From: Apostichopus parvimensis
Taxonomy: Eukaryota > Echinodermata > Holothuroidea > Aspidochirotida > Stichopodidae
NCBI GenBank assembly: GCA_000934455.1
Contig: KN888827.1
Location: 1 to 64,000 of the forward strand
Length of the DNA stretch: 64,000 nucleotides
Reading direction: 5' to 3'
Shown here in pieces: positions 23,701-34,825 of this stretch. A program made the position numbers and the translations under genes. Every line of letters starts with the position of its first letter. Within the stretch, counting starts at the first letter, position 1. The notes beneath the pieces are model-generated. The model saw only the letters and a list, made by a program, of their open reading frames with translations, had not been told where the DNA came from and searched no databases.

Positions 23701-26700
23701 GACCATTATAAACGCTTTGGTTTACAGTAATTCCATCTTGTTTGTTTTCCAGGCCAAGAAGGACGAACTCTTGAAACAAGCAGATCAACACGAGCAAGAC
23801 GAGGCATCGACCAATGAGAAGAAAGCATCTGCCAGAACAAAGAAACTAGAAGACGAAAGAAGAGAAAGATTATCGCAACTCAACGCATGGAAGGTAAATG
23901 ATGTCATTAATTTTAAGAATGCACTTCATTTTTATTTTATATTTTTTGGGTAATTTGCATTTTTGCATTTTGCAGGCCATTTGCATTTTGCATTTGCATT
24001 TTTGGGTAATTTGCAGTAATTTTACAGAAAGTAATCATAAGGTTTTGTTAGCCATTGCATCAGTGTAACAGTATGAATGTCAACATTTTCTAAAATTTTT
24101 ATGAATTTGTTGATCGGTAGTACTGAAATGTAACCTGCTCTGATATCAGTTAGTTTTAATAATATTTCATCTAAAAGTTAGTTTCCAGCACAAGTTTTAC
24201 CTCTAGTTGATCTAGTGTGATAAACTGTGAGCATTCAATGTTTGTCTAAGTTTGATCAATTGTAGTAATGTAATGTTATGTAGGATCACCAAACATCTTC
24301 TGTTATCTTATACAGCATTTTCCCTCAACTATTTTACCAGCTAACATGCATTTATGGGTGTAGGATGTAGGATTAGGGTGTAGAATGATCCCAGGGCAGT
24401 AGATCATGTTTTTTGTATTTCATCAGGGTTGGAGATGTGCATGGTAGGGGGTGGGGGGCACTATGGTTTAGTGGGAGAACATATCCCCCTCCCCCCTCGA
24501 CCTTTGCCTACCTTAGCCTCCTCCCCTGCTAATCTTGTAAATTGACCATTAATGACTAATTTCATAATCGTTAATTCTGCAGGTTCAGAAGGAGTTGGAG
24601 AAGGCACAAGCTGAAGAGAAGAAGCTCCTGGAAAATAGAAAACAGATGAAACGATTTGAACAAGAAAAACAGCGACAGGTACGACCAAGAAGAAACTATG
24701 ATTGTGGGCATCTTTGGTTGATACATTATATATTTTGGCTGGCTAGATTTCTTTGTTGTGATGCTTATTTATCTGTAGTCTTTCTTTCATGCTACAGAGT
24801 AATAGCTGGGCTATCCTAACAAAGGTGTCGGCGATGGGAGGTTACAGACATAGGCGTAGGAGCCCAATTTGATTTGGGGGGGCTGTAACGACTTGTCCAA
24901 AAAATGTAACCAAAATGTTTCGCGTGCTCCACATGCCTTCAACATGTTAATGTACATATCATATAGGAATGCATCGGTTATGACATCGCATGCCAAATAC
25001 ATACAATCATTTGCCATGTTATTACCCTTCCGTATTGGTTTTAATTTTTGGGGAAATCGTTTTACATTTAGTAATGGCATTAGTAATGGCGAATTATTCG
25101 GACAAGCTTAGAAGTTTATTTTATTACCAAGGAGATTTTTTTAAACTATTGATTTCCTTTAGCTACATCATTGCAATTTATTTTTCTTTCTGTAGGTGCC
25201 TGAAAAATTCTCAGCATATTGCCCAAATTTTCAAAAAATATTTGGTTGGGGGGGCTGCAGCCCCCGCCTCCTACGCCTATGGTTATGGATACCGTAAAAC
25301 ACATATCTGGATCGTCCAGTTTTCTGTACTTCAGTGTTTTGCTATTTAACTGGACTGTGCATACTGTATATTTGTTTGTTTAGGCCTATTGATTAAAATT
25401 AAAATTATTAAAATTTGGTTAGATCTAATTTCTTGATTACTGATGATACATAGTTGTAATTATACAATAATGAATGGTTGAATATATCAGATCTGGGTAA
25501 CAGATGTCTGGATATTCCAGATAGCACCGTTTCATCTGATATGATTCTGTTTCTCGGTAGTCATGACATTTTGGTCTTCCCAAATGGTTTCTGTCGTCCC
25601 AAATGGTTTCTGTCCAGTCAGATAATATAGTGTAGCCCTTCTTATCATTCCCTTTTTAGTTGGAAGTTAAAGCAAAAGTTGAAGAATTGAGAGAAAAGAG
25701 GGCAGAGGAGGAAGAGTATTTAGCGTCGAGGGCGCAAGAGAGACTAGACACGGAGAGGGAGGAGAGGAGACGAGTTGCCCAGCAGGAGGTAAAGAGATTC
25801 AGAGAGAGGGACAGGCAGAAACAAGAAGAGCAGATGATTAAGGAGAAAGAAAAAGAAGCTGCCGAACAGGAAAGAGCAAAGAAATTGAAACGTTTAAAGG
25901 GACAGGTAAGTTTTAGGAAATACGTAATTAATAAATATGGTGTTAATTCTAAACAAAAAAATGAGAAAATTCTCACTTTTTCATATAGAAAAAAAACCCA
26001 TTCTCTAAAGAAGTTCATTTTCACTCAAATGTAAAGTCAATAATGTTTGAAAGAGGATTTTGCAAAACACTGTTAAAGCAGTATCTTTCACTGAGACATT
26101 TGCTATCATTAAGTCTGTTCAAACACCCAAATTTTTGGATGGTTGTAACCATACAGAAAATACTGTTGACTGGAGGCAAAATACTTGTGATGACTTTCAA
26201 CTTAATAAACAAAGTATTATGCCAATATATCAACACTGAATAAAGAACAGTGAGAAACCAAAGTTATGCCACCATACTGCAATAATAAAGTCAATCAGTC
26301 CTTATCAATGGTTTCTCTCTTTATCAGGTTGAAGTGAAGGTAACCAGAGATCCCAACAGGCTTTATCAACTGACAAAAGGACTCAAAGAAAGACAAAAGG
26401 CTGAGAGAACGCCAACAAAAGGACCCTTATTAGCCATTCCTCACAGGTATGTACTATGGTTATTGCTTCTCATGCAATTGTTAATGAAAACAGTTTTTAT
26501 GAAACAGTTGTTTATAACAGAACATTGTTAACATTTTAATAACAAGTTGTCTAAAAACAGTTTTTATGAAAACAGTTTTGAACAAGCGACTGTACTAGCT
26601 AGCTGAAATCTGTTCTAAAGGAGTATGTATGGACAGTTTGTTAGGATGAAGAAAAGTCATTTATCCAGTATGGATTTGATAATTTCAACCCTTCAATATT

Positions 26701-26764
26701 AATAACTGTTTTGTCCTTTATTTATCCTAGAGCTGTACCATCATGGAGAGCAGGGGTATCCTAA
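17731..26764 (+). CDS. CCDC112: Coiled-coil domain-containing protein 112 (13 coding exons)
   Basis: Exons: 17731-17778, 18579-18721, 19202-19323, 20001-20090, 20871-20946, 21168-21357, 22415-22501, 23081-23230, 23753-23893, 24583-24678, 25660-25905, 26328-26446, 26731-26764; 1542 nt, 513 aa. All junctions are GT-AG and keep frame. Landmarks as in vertebrate CCDC112: DMPPEVAAFE, WDEYDHGTFMRIRNKHK, a long Lys/Glu/Arg coiled coil (about residues 300-460), and the ending DPNRLYQLTKG ... GPLLAIPHRAVPSWRAGVS. The family is associated with centriolar satellites and the centrosome/cilium base; molecular activity is unknown. The start MAASWKRDSRHSSTRK is the first ATG of an exon with a good donor. 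The neighbour SPAG8 is divergent; cyclin B is convergent. Introns hold a LINE 3' fragment and a hAT-like MITE, and the terminal exon plus 3' UTR is triplicated downstream. Confidence 0.93.
21372..21885 (+). mobile_element. LINE (non-LTR retrotransposon) 3' fragment with (AAT)n tail
   Basis: Inside CCDC112 intron 6. The first part encodes the far C-terminal end of a non-LTR ORF2 (LNVRQRALYFRNILMYRCVH, GRIPDYLTDN, YRTRSS); a one-base shift then gives NRFFKFSGGRSWNSLPPNL, the usual RTRS...GxxxWNSLP ending of this protein. About 250 bp of 3' UTR and an AATAATAAT tail follow (about 21850-21885). It is 5'-truncated, as is normal for LINE insertions. The clade (CR1/L2-like or similar) is not resolved. 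Confidence 0.75.
22502..22530 (+). repeat. Perfect 11-bp stem hairpin starting at the CCDC112 intron 7 donor
   Basis: GTAATAGACAT at 22502-22512 pairs with ATGTCTATTAC at 22520-22530 across the 7-base loop CACGATA. The first two bases are the intron donor GT. The following 60 bases are an imperfect repeat of ACATCACGA/TCTATTACGA words. Confidence 0.8.
23944..24016. repeat. TTTGCAT-rich simple repeat
   Basis: Repeated TTTGCATTT/TTTGCAGG words in CCDC112 intron 9, with the phrase TTTTTGGGTAATTTGCA occurring twice. Low complexity. Confidence 0.7.
24849..25281. mobile_element. hAT-like MITE (family B), copy 1
   Basis: Starts CATAGGCGTAGGAG and ends CTCCTACGCCTATG, a perfect 14-bp terminal inverted repeat. 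Flanks GTTACAGA (24841-24848) and GTTATGGA (25282-25289) agree at 6 of 8 positions, as expected for an aged 8-bp target duplication. Lies in CCDC112 intron 10. No transposase remains. A second copy is at 53132-53512; both contain CTGTAACGACTT, CATATCATATAG and CCTGAAAAATTCTCAGCAT. Confidence 0.88.
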
Positions 26765-27633
26765 TATTCACCTCTGATCCAGCAAGTATTCTTAGCCTTT
26801 GACGTAAAACCATAACAAAACAATAACAAATGTTGACGAACATCATGGAGGGAGCAGTGTACATTTCTGGACTGAATAAAGAGAACAAGGGGACTTCTTA
26901 AACTATGACTCTTAATTCTGTTTCATTCCATCATAGAGCAGGGGTACCTAATATCCAGCAATATACCTTGATCCAGCAAGAATTCTTAGCCTTTGATGTA
27001 AAATTATAAACATTGATGAACATTATGGAAGGAGCAGTGTAACCCATACACTTCTGGACTGAATAAAGAGAGTGAGGTGACTTCCATATCAAGCCTAGTT
27101 GAAGTAATTCTCTTCATTGGATTGAGAGGAAACTTTTAGAATTCTTCTATATTTAATTTCTGTGCTAAGTAATAACCTGTGAATACCATGCAAATTGTTT
27201 AATGTTAATTCAATTAGTCCACTACCATCTATAAATGCTCACTGCCTCGACACCAGTGTTTTCTTACTCTATGACTCTTAATTCTGTTCTATCATGGAGA
27301 GCAGGGGTATCCTAATATTCACCTCTTGATCCATCAAGAATTCCTACCCATTGATGTAAAATAATAAACATTGATGAACATTATATGGAGGGAGCAGTGT
27401 AGGCCTACACTTGTGGACTGAATAAAGAGAGTGAGGGGACTTTCATATCAAGCCTAATTGTAGTAAATTTCTTCATTGAATTGAGAGGAAACTTTTAGAA
27501 TTCTACTACTGTATGTTGAATTTCTGTGCTCAGAGTTAACCTGTGAATACCATGCAAATTGTTTTATATTAATTCAATTAGTTCACTAACATTTGTTCAC
27601 CACTATAAATGATCGACACCAGTGGTTTCTTAT
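26739..27633 (+). repeat. Triplicated CCDC112 terminal exon and 3' UTR
   Basis: Copy 1 is the true terminal exon end and proximal UTR (26739-26903). Copies 2 and 3 (26904-27269 and 27270-27633) have a 366-bp period and begin ATGACTCTTAATTCTGTT. All three hold ATCATRGAGAGCAGGGG-like coding sequence around the stop, GATCCAGCAAG-like sequence, and TCTGGACTGAATAAAGAG or a close variant. Copies 2 and 3 lack the splice acceptor and the first eight bases of the exon. A partial further match (GATTAGTTCATTACCATTTATGAATGC) near 28210 suggests the array was once longer or has been interrupted. Confidence 0.9.
26875..26880 (+). promoter_or_regulatory. Poly(A) signal AATAAA of CCDC112, array copy 1
   Basis: AATAAA 111 bases after the stop. 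Equivalent AATAAA words occur at 27062-27067 and 27421-27426 in the two duplicated copies, so three poly(A) sites may compete. Confidence 0.65.
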
Positions 27634-29184
27634 AGCAGCATTTTGCGTTTGGTCGCCATTTTCAACTTTTTTGACATGTCCATCGAGTTTTTTTACATAT
27701 ATCAATCACAAAACAGCAAACTAAGATATTTAGCCAAGTTTTTCCCTGCCAACAACGTTAATTGGGGAGTAATTAAGGATATTTGCAGATAACGAGAAGA
27801 GTGTCCACGACAAATTCCACATTTAAAACTAAACGCATATAGTTCCCCCAAACCCACTAGTTTGAATTCAACCAATCAGAGATGCAGGTTTAGTATGAGC
27901 CGTTGCTAAATATAGATTCAAGACTTTGCGTTAATGGTACAACCAGGGAGTTGTTATGGAACTCCCTTGTACAACTGCCATATAGACTGTACACAAATAA
28001 GGCATGGTGTTGTATTACGTATTGGTCAATGACGTTCGTAGTGTTTAAATATTTATATTATGGGCGAGGTTTATTGGGATCCTAACGGAAAATATATTGG
28101 AGGAAAAAGTTGAAAGTTGCAAATTTTTCGACTTTTATGCCACCATTTGAAGTAAGATTTAAATAGATTTAGCTAGTTATGTATGTTGTTATGGCACAGT
28201 GGAGTCGATTAGTTCATTACCATTTATGAATGCTATGGATCTTTAAATTGTAGAATTCAATGTCTTCAACAATCAAGAAAAGCAGAACAGAAGAATGAAA
28301 GTATATTCGTATAACTTTATATTAAAACTTCACAAGACTAAACAAAAACAGTGCATATAATACATTTTTTTACATGATTTTGAAAATAGGAATAAAAGAC
28401 CTCTTTCTAAGCTCATAATTGATAAAAATGGAATGAAAGCACATCCCACAATGTCAACAAGCCTTAGATGAAAGCTGATGAAAATTTTTAAAAACTCGAT
28501 ATGTATTGCTTTGGAAGGTTCTTACAAAGGCATATTTACAACTTGTTTGTCATATTGATTTTTTTAAAAGGATTCAAAGAAAAAGAGCAATACCGTCAAA
28601 TAGTGTACATGAATACAACCTAGCAGAATTGTGTAAAGAGTCTGGGTATTCAAGATGAGTAGTATGGGTGCTCATTACTAGCGAGTTGGCCGTTTGTTAA
28701 ATGTATCCGTCTTTAAATATTGTGTCTTCACATGCCAGTCAATTACAAATATTTATAGAAAAGATATCCTTGTTATTCAAATCAATGATTAACCAGTGAA
28801 TAGATTATGAAGAGTGTCCGTCACATGTGTAGTAGTAAATCCCCAGTCGATAACAATTTATGTTTCAATGGACGGTCGTAACGAAAATATCTTTGATATT
28901 TCAGATCATGGATGTGTATCAAAGTGTGGACCACTGGATAGAACAGCAACAAAATGTTATTACAATGCCTCCTACTAGAATATTTACCCCATTAAACAAC
29001 AGAAAGAGAGAACATGAGAGCAAAGCAGAGTCGTTTGCAAAGTGCCTTTCAGAAATATTCTGCAGTTGTTATCCTTCTCGAAAGTTCATCCATAAAGCTA
29101 ATGAGATTCGGGCTTTAAAAATTTTAGAAGCCAAAAACACAGTACTGATTATATCATTGTTATTTCGTTGGTGGCATCAATATC
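27634..29184. other. Region between convergent CCDC112 and cyclin B
   Basis: No gene is recognised. The segment 27634 to about 28205 appears to interrupt the CCDC112 3' array, since array-like sequence resumes near 28207, so it may be an insertion; no clear terminal repeats were found. The rest should include the cyclin B 3' UTR, but I see no clear minus-strand AATAAA near 29185. Confidence 0.45.
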
Positions 29185-32100
29185 TTAGCTGTCGAGCAGG
29201 TACCTCTTCACTGAAGCTGGTTTCAGTTCCGATATCGTGCTGATCTTCATGAATTTACTGCTGGCAAATTTATTCCTTACAGCCTGTGAGGAGGAAAGGA
29301 AAAATGAGATGGCGTTGGTCAATCCTTTTATCGAAGATTAATGTTGTAATCATGGTAAATTGGGGATGAGCAAGTTATTGGGAGATTCAATTCAATATAA
29401 GTACCTGATATTTCGATGTCTCCGAGCGCAGGATCAGTTGAGCCATCTTTTCTACGATAGGGGCCACTTCTCCTGTTGTGTAATTGCTGTAATATTCCAT
29501 CTTTGAATCCTGCAATGCAGACAAGTGTAATGAGAAAGTGTTATACTATAACAAATGCATGAGAGATTACCGTGAAGGGAAATTTAGTTTCCACTAGCTG
29601 TGGCACAATTTACAACAGGTTAAGCTAAAAAGATTTTGCTGGTATCTTAATGTATGTATTAAACAATGGGCTTTGTCCATTTGATTTATTTACGAATAAT
29701 GAAGTAACGTACCCATTCTGCTTCATCTTGCAATAACCTCATGCTAGCACAGAGAGCAGCCGCTGCAACTTCCGAAGGGTCGTACATTACAAAGGTGTAG
29801 TCTGGCAATGTTAATTCCATCAGATACTTGGCTAGGGTGTGTTTCTGGGCATCAACCTTAAAAAGAGATATTAAAATGTATAAATCTATTTGATCATCTT
29901 ATACAGTGTTGATTATGTAGGTACAGTGAACGTCAAAGCAAAGACACTTGTCAATCTTGACCGCTAGCACTCAAGAACGAGTTCAAAAAGCCCATCACAA
30001 AACAATAAACGTCACAAAAATATAAAAGATATCAATGTCACAATTAGTAAAACCTCTCTGTATTTAATTCATTCAATTTTATTAAACATTTATACCGAAT
30101 CTACATGCCACAAGTTCCACAAATTGCGAAGATAGTTGTGGTGAATTCCATGTAAATAGGCACTGTGCAATAGGGGTCACCAAGTGTTTGCGCAATGAAG
30201 TTATGAACCGTTTGCATGTGCGTGTATAATATATAAGACTGGGCCTTACACCTCTAACAATCATTGAAGCTGACTTACTGTATGTAGACTATTTATAAAT
30301 TGTTGATGATAAATGATATTTTTAGTACTTGGAAAAGTTTAACTTGGAAAGTTTTTTTCCGTCTCACTTTGCTTTATAGAGTTCTGTACATTTTCTTAGC
30401 TTTCATATCACTATGAGCGCTTAAAGGCCGAGATTTCTTCGACTCCGTTAATCCTCGATCAGGGGCTTTCCACTTGGAACCCCATTTACTGGTCACCACT
30501 AAATACTATTGGTAAGGCTCAAAATTTTCAAAACAAAATTTCTTGGGCATCCCCTAAATACTATGGTCAAGACTTACCCCAGCAGCCTTTGAATTTCTCC
30601 TCAAGAAATGCAAACATAGTGGTTTTCCCAGGTTGTAATCTAGTGTCTTCAGCATCAGGCACTCTGTGGATTTGATTTGGTTGAGGGTGTAAGCGTTATC
30701 TGTGATGTAAACAAAGTCGTTGATCTCTGGAGGGTACATCTCTTCATATTTGGATGCGATGAACATGGCCGTCACACCGACCAACTGCAAATTGTTTTTG
30801 GAAACGGAATGGAGCTGGAAGAGAAACAGATGAGTAGTTACATTAGATAAGATATCTCATGCCATGTTCTCAAGTACTTTCAGATGAACTACTAATACTG
30901 TATTATCCACAAACATTTCTCATCAAGACCCTTTCAATTCCTATGATGAGAGAAATATATGCCATGTTCAAAAGACATAAATGTATTTGTAAAGGGACTT
31001 TACCACCAACGCAACCTGAAAAGGACAACATTGGGTAAATGTTTGAGTTTGTTATCAAAACCCATCAGGTCTAAACTTAATCTGTATAGCCTTTGGCATG
31101 GTTGGGGAAAAAACTAAGAAATTGGTGAATCTTAAACATGCATCAGACAAACCTATGTAGTTGTGATGTTATGATGGCCATTGAGCTTATCTCTTAAAAA
31201 GATATCAAAATTTCAATGCAGAGAAAGTCAACAAAAGGTAAGCCTTTGAAGAAAATCTACCATGATCACAACCTATTATAATCCATTTGGCATCTAAAGA
31301 GAACATATCTGGATTTGAACATATCTGGATTTTTTAAAACTAGCGTCTGCACTCTCTACCACACAACTTCCCAACACAACTCCTTAAACACTCAGTAACC
31401 CCCCCCCACCCCTTAAAATTTACACTCATGAATGAAGAGGATACTCACTGCAAGGTATCTGTCTATGAGTTGTATCGTCAAGAAGAGAGTCTCCTGGAGG
31501 AGGTGAAACCTCAAGTGAACCTGCACCAACCAATCCACAAGAATCGTTCTCATTCTGACATTAATCTCTTGACTCTCCATGTAATCTTCCACTTTGTACT
31601 TTCTCTGTTAATAGAAAGAAGCCACAAGTGGGTGCATAGTCAACAAAAATATCAAATTCAGTGTCATGGCTTTTAAAATCTGCTGTATTCCAAGGAATAG
31701 TTTTCAGATTTTGTGTAGCACTTCAGAAGGCTTTCAATGTAGTCTCATTAAATGTTATGGTTCCTGTGTTCAAGAACCTTTGCTCTTTTTACCCAATCAA
31801 ATATTCCCCGTCTCATATGAACAAACTAATGCAATTGGGTACCAATTAATAACTTTATATTCCGTAAAGCAAACTTGGGACCCTATCGAATTCGAGGTCA
31901 AAATAATAAAGTGAACATATGAGAACCACATTTGCCGGCAGTGTTCAGCTAACATTACAACCGTTTGGTTAAAGTTCACATCTTGAAAACGCAATGTAGG
32001 ACTTGCATGCAAATTTCAATGGGAAGCTAAGTACAAATTTTTCTATCATAACGTTAAAATATAACTATCCTGTCAAGAGGTTTATTTACCTCCAAGTAGT

Positions 32101-34013
32101 GCATGTATTGATAGATATCTTTCACATATTCACTACACAGCTGTGGACTTTCGTGGTCATCTTCGTCGATATCTTCTACATCGAATGGTCTTGAAATCAT
32201 CTTGGGTAGAATGTCATCAAAGTCCATTGCTTCTGGAGAGTTAGCCTAAAACAAAGAGGAGAAATTATACACATGATTACAAGCCAAGGATTGGAAATTA
32301 TGCAGGGAGCATTTATGTGCAGAAAGTAGTACTAGAGACCAAAGGATGACTTAGTTATGATGTCATAATCCATGTGTATGGGAAATGTTTGTAAAGATAT
32401 TTTGGGTATGCTGTTTTAACCGTCTGCTATTAAAAATCGCAAGTCTGCTTTTCTATGGATGAAATGATATGGGCTTTTCAGTGGGGGTTTCACCAGTAAT
32501 GTTATTCGTGGCCATAAAAATGGTTATTTCACAGTGACTGGAGCTGACCTATTGTTTAGTGTGAAGTAGTAGAGCCACTTAAAATTAATAAACTTGCATG
32601 TTTTTAACATTCTATTATCAAGTCTTTGCAAACTGAGGAAATGTACATATCACGGACCTTAAATTGAGCATTTCCTCATATGTACATCTTTAATACCTGT
32701 TCAACAATTGGTTCTGGTAACTTGGCAGCCAGAGAATGGAGAGAAGATGTTGCCTTTGATTTTCCCAAAACCCTGGTTGTCTTTCCATCTTTCTTGCCAA
32801 CCTAAAAAAAAAGTAAGGTTTAACATTCATGAAGCAAGTTCCAAATCACTATTCTGGTCTTTATGCTCTGTTATAGTCAAGTTTGTAATAAATACCCGAA
32901 TCCAAAACCGTAAAGGCTGAGCATAAATGTGATGATTCTTGCAGCAAATATAATCTGGTTGCTGACAATATTAAGTCCTAGTGCTTTTTCGCCTCTGGTC
33001 AGTCCAACAGAGGACCCCATACAGTAATACACTTCCCTTCAGGGAAACAAAGTTAAGGTTTTCAAGAATCTGTTAACTAACCTTTTTGGCGTTGATTAAT
33101 GATGTGCTCCCAGTACTAGTTGCTACGTTGCTGATGTTACCAAGAGCTGCACGGGTACCAACATGACTGCTTTTGGTGGCCAGACTCTTTGCCGCCAACC
33201 TAGTCTTCACGTTCTCAAATTTCAGGGTAGCATCGCGCTTTCCCAACTGGACGTTCTGTGGGAGAAATATGCAGAATGAATAGGTAAAAAGTACTGTTAT
33301 CACCATTTAATAAATGAGTCTTCCATTAAATTGCAATAAATTACCAATTGGATTGGGACTTTACAATCCATCTCAGCATATCACACAGACCAAACAAAAT
33401 GTGCATCGTGCAGTATCTGAAACTAAATTGCAAGTCTGTGCACCTTTCTCAAAGATCAAACAATAGCACCAACTTTTGACCATTAGTGTAGTACTAGTAG
33501 CATCATTTTCAAAGGGAACGCATTCCTAACAGGAAGTAGGAGATTACTCTCAATGATAGATTTTATGGGATGCACAGTATCCAAATTTGAATACGATTGA
33601 AACCGGTTATCGGATTGGATTTTTACAAGTGCAAACAAAATCAGTGAATAATTCTCTTCAATGAAAATATGCTCTGGGCACCATACTGTATATCGGTGCT
33701 CCCTATCAAAATATCTTTGTAAATATATCATTAAAATTGCTCAATATGACAATACAGACTTACGCCAATTAAAGCTCACTTGTTTAACTAAACTATCAGT
33801 TTTGGTAGGCTAACGATTAACGTTAGGAAAATCTTAGAACGTGTATTTTATGTCAAACATGTACGGCATCTTAACTTAAGCTTAGTTGCAAAGAAAAGCC
33901 TAGCCCTTACGCAGGCCTACTCAAGTAGGTTAGGCCCTACGTTACTCGTGTTAGGACAGGCTAGCGCCAGGCTGTCACATACTTACCCCATTTGCTCTAA
34001 CTCTCAAAGCCAT
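29185..34013 (-). CDS. CCNB: G2/mitotic-specific cyclin B (nine coding exons)
   Basis: Minus-strand exons: 33987-34013, 33082-33255, 32697-32801, 32090-32245, 31449-31604, 30578-30814, 29713-29856, 29405-29509, 29185-29283; 1203 nt, 400 aa, all junctions phase 0. It starts MALRVRANG, as sea urchin and vertebrate B cyclins do. A destruction box RAALGNISN lies at residues 44-52, for APC/C-directed proteolysis at anaphase. The cyclin fold holds [25 protein letters not shown] (residues 172-184; MRTIL is the MRAIL-type hydrophobic patch) and [20 protein letters not shown]. The product activates CDK1 for mitotic entry and meiotic maturation. The D-box form and MRTIL motif indicate the B1/B2 type rather than B3. 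It is convergent with CCDC112. Upstream CCAAT boxes suggest G2/M-phase transcription. Confidence 0.96.
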
Positions 34014-34214
34014 TTTAGATAGATATATTTCGTTTGTAAGTTCAAGTTATAAATCCTTCTCGTATTGAAGCTGTAAACTGAATGATTGAAAGTTTGTCGC
34101 CGGCTTTTAGCAGATTTCTGTGTCTCAGATGGAGAGTGCTTCAACAGAACACAAAAACTGTACAATGGTATTGTAGATGCTAGCTAGTGTACACGATTTA
34201 ATGCATTGAGTTCC

Positions 34215-34275
34215 TTTGAATAAACGCACCTAACAGATGATTGGTCAACGCAATATTTTAACGCTATCTGATTGG
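34215..34275 (-). promoter_or_regulatory. Cyclin B promoter: two CCAAT boxes and a CHR-like element
   Basis: On the gene-sense (minus) strand CCAATCA occurs twice, with its CCAAT core at 34271-34275 and 34240-34244, exactly 31 bp apart. TTCAAA (TTTGAA on the plus strand) follows at 34215-34220. Paired CCAAT boxes spaced 31-33 bp (NF-Y) upstream of a CHR (TTTGAA; DREAM/MuvB) are the known layout of vertebrate G2/M promoters such as cyclin B1 and B2. The CHR here is in reverse orientation, which weakens that part. Confidence 0.65.
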
Positions 34276-34539
34276 ACAATATTGTAAACACATTACCGTG
34301 CATTGTCGACAAATCTCTACAGATGTTCGGGATCTTTTAAATGGCATCTCCGTAAGCTCTTTTTGTTATTACAAGAGAAGGACAATGAGATAAAGAAAAA
34401 CATTCTTCCGAGCTTACATGAACAAAACAAAAATAGGTAATGTATTCAAGTAAATTATCACTTCGCTTCTAAATTGAGAAGCGGGGAAGCAGTAACACAC
34501 AGTAAGAATAGCTACGTTCTAGGTTAATTATGTGTGTCA
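34276..34539. other. Upstream flank of cyclin B
   Basis: No recognised feature beyond the CCAAT/CHR block. Ordinary AT-rich DNA up to the SINE. Confidence 0.5.
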
Positions 34540-34552
34540 ATATGTACTAGCT

Positions 34553-34725
34553 TCACGGCCTTTTGGCTGTGTAGTATCTGTTCCCTTTCGAGGGGAATCG
34601 TAATACACACCTGACGATGATCACACAGTCTCGATGTGAGGGGACTGGGGTTCAGAGCGGATACGTCGTTCGGTCGTTTGGTTTTCGTGCCCAGTTTCTT
34701 TCCTGGGTGACTTTTCTAAAAAAGT
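34553..34725 (+). mobile_element. SINE with U2 snRNA-derived head
   Basis: A perfect 13-bp direct repeat ATATGTACTAGCT flanks the element (34540-34552 and 34726-34738), a typical LINE-mediated target duplication. The head CACGGCCTTTTGGCT followed by GTGTAGTATCTGTTC matches the 5' end of U2 snRNA, including the GUAGUA branch-point pairing segment, but lacks about 8 bases (AAGATCAA) between the two parts. The body that follows is not U2: it has no Sm-site region and carries short hairpins (TTCCCTTTCGAGGGGAA; CCCAG...CTGGG). The 3' end is TTTTCTAAAAAAGT. snRNA-headed SINEs are known from other animals. Confidence 0.8.
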
Positions 34726-34825
34726 ATATGTACTAGCTATCTATCTCAGTGATTCAAAGCTCCCTAGGCTAGGAAGGGCCCTCGACACAGGGAGTTGTGT
34801 TCTAGCAACTATTTTCATATGGGTG

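Noticed and set aside
25656-26024. A 122-codon minus-strand frame rich in Ser and Leu
   Set aside because: It is the antisense shadow of the Glu/Lys/Arg coiled-coil exon of CCDC112.
28860-29243. A 127-codon plus-strand frame
   Set aside because: It overlaps the last cyclin B exon on the opposite strand and has no splice structure or recognisable family.
34546-34600. A functional U2 snRNA gene
   Set aside because: Only the first 40 or so bases resemble U2, with an 8-base deletion. The Sm site and 3' stems are absent and target duplications flank the unit, so it is a retroposed element.
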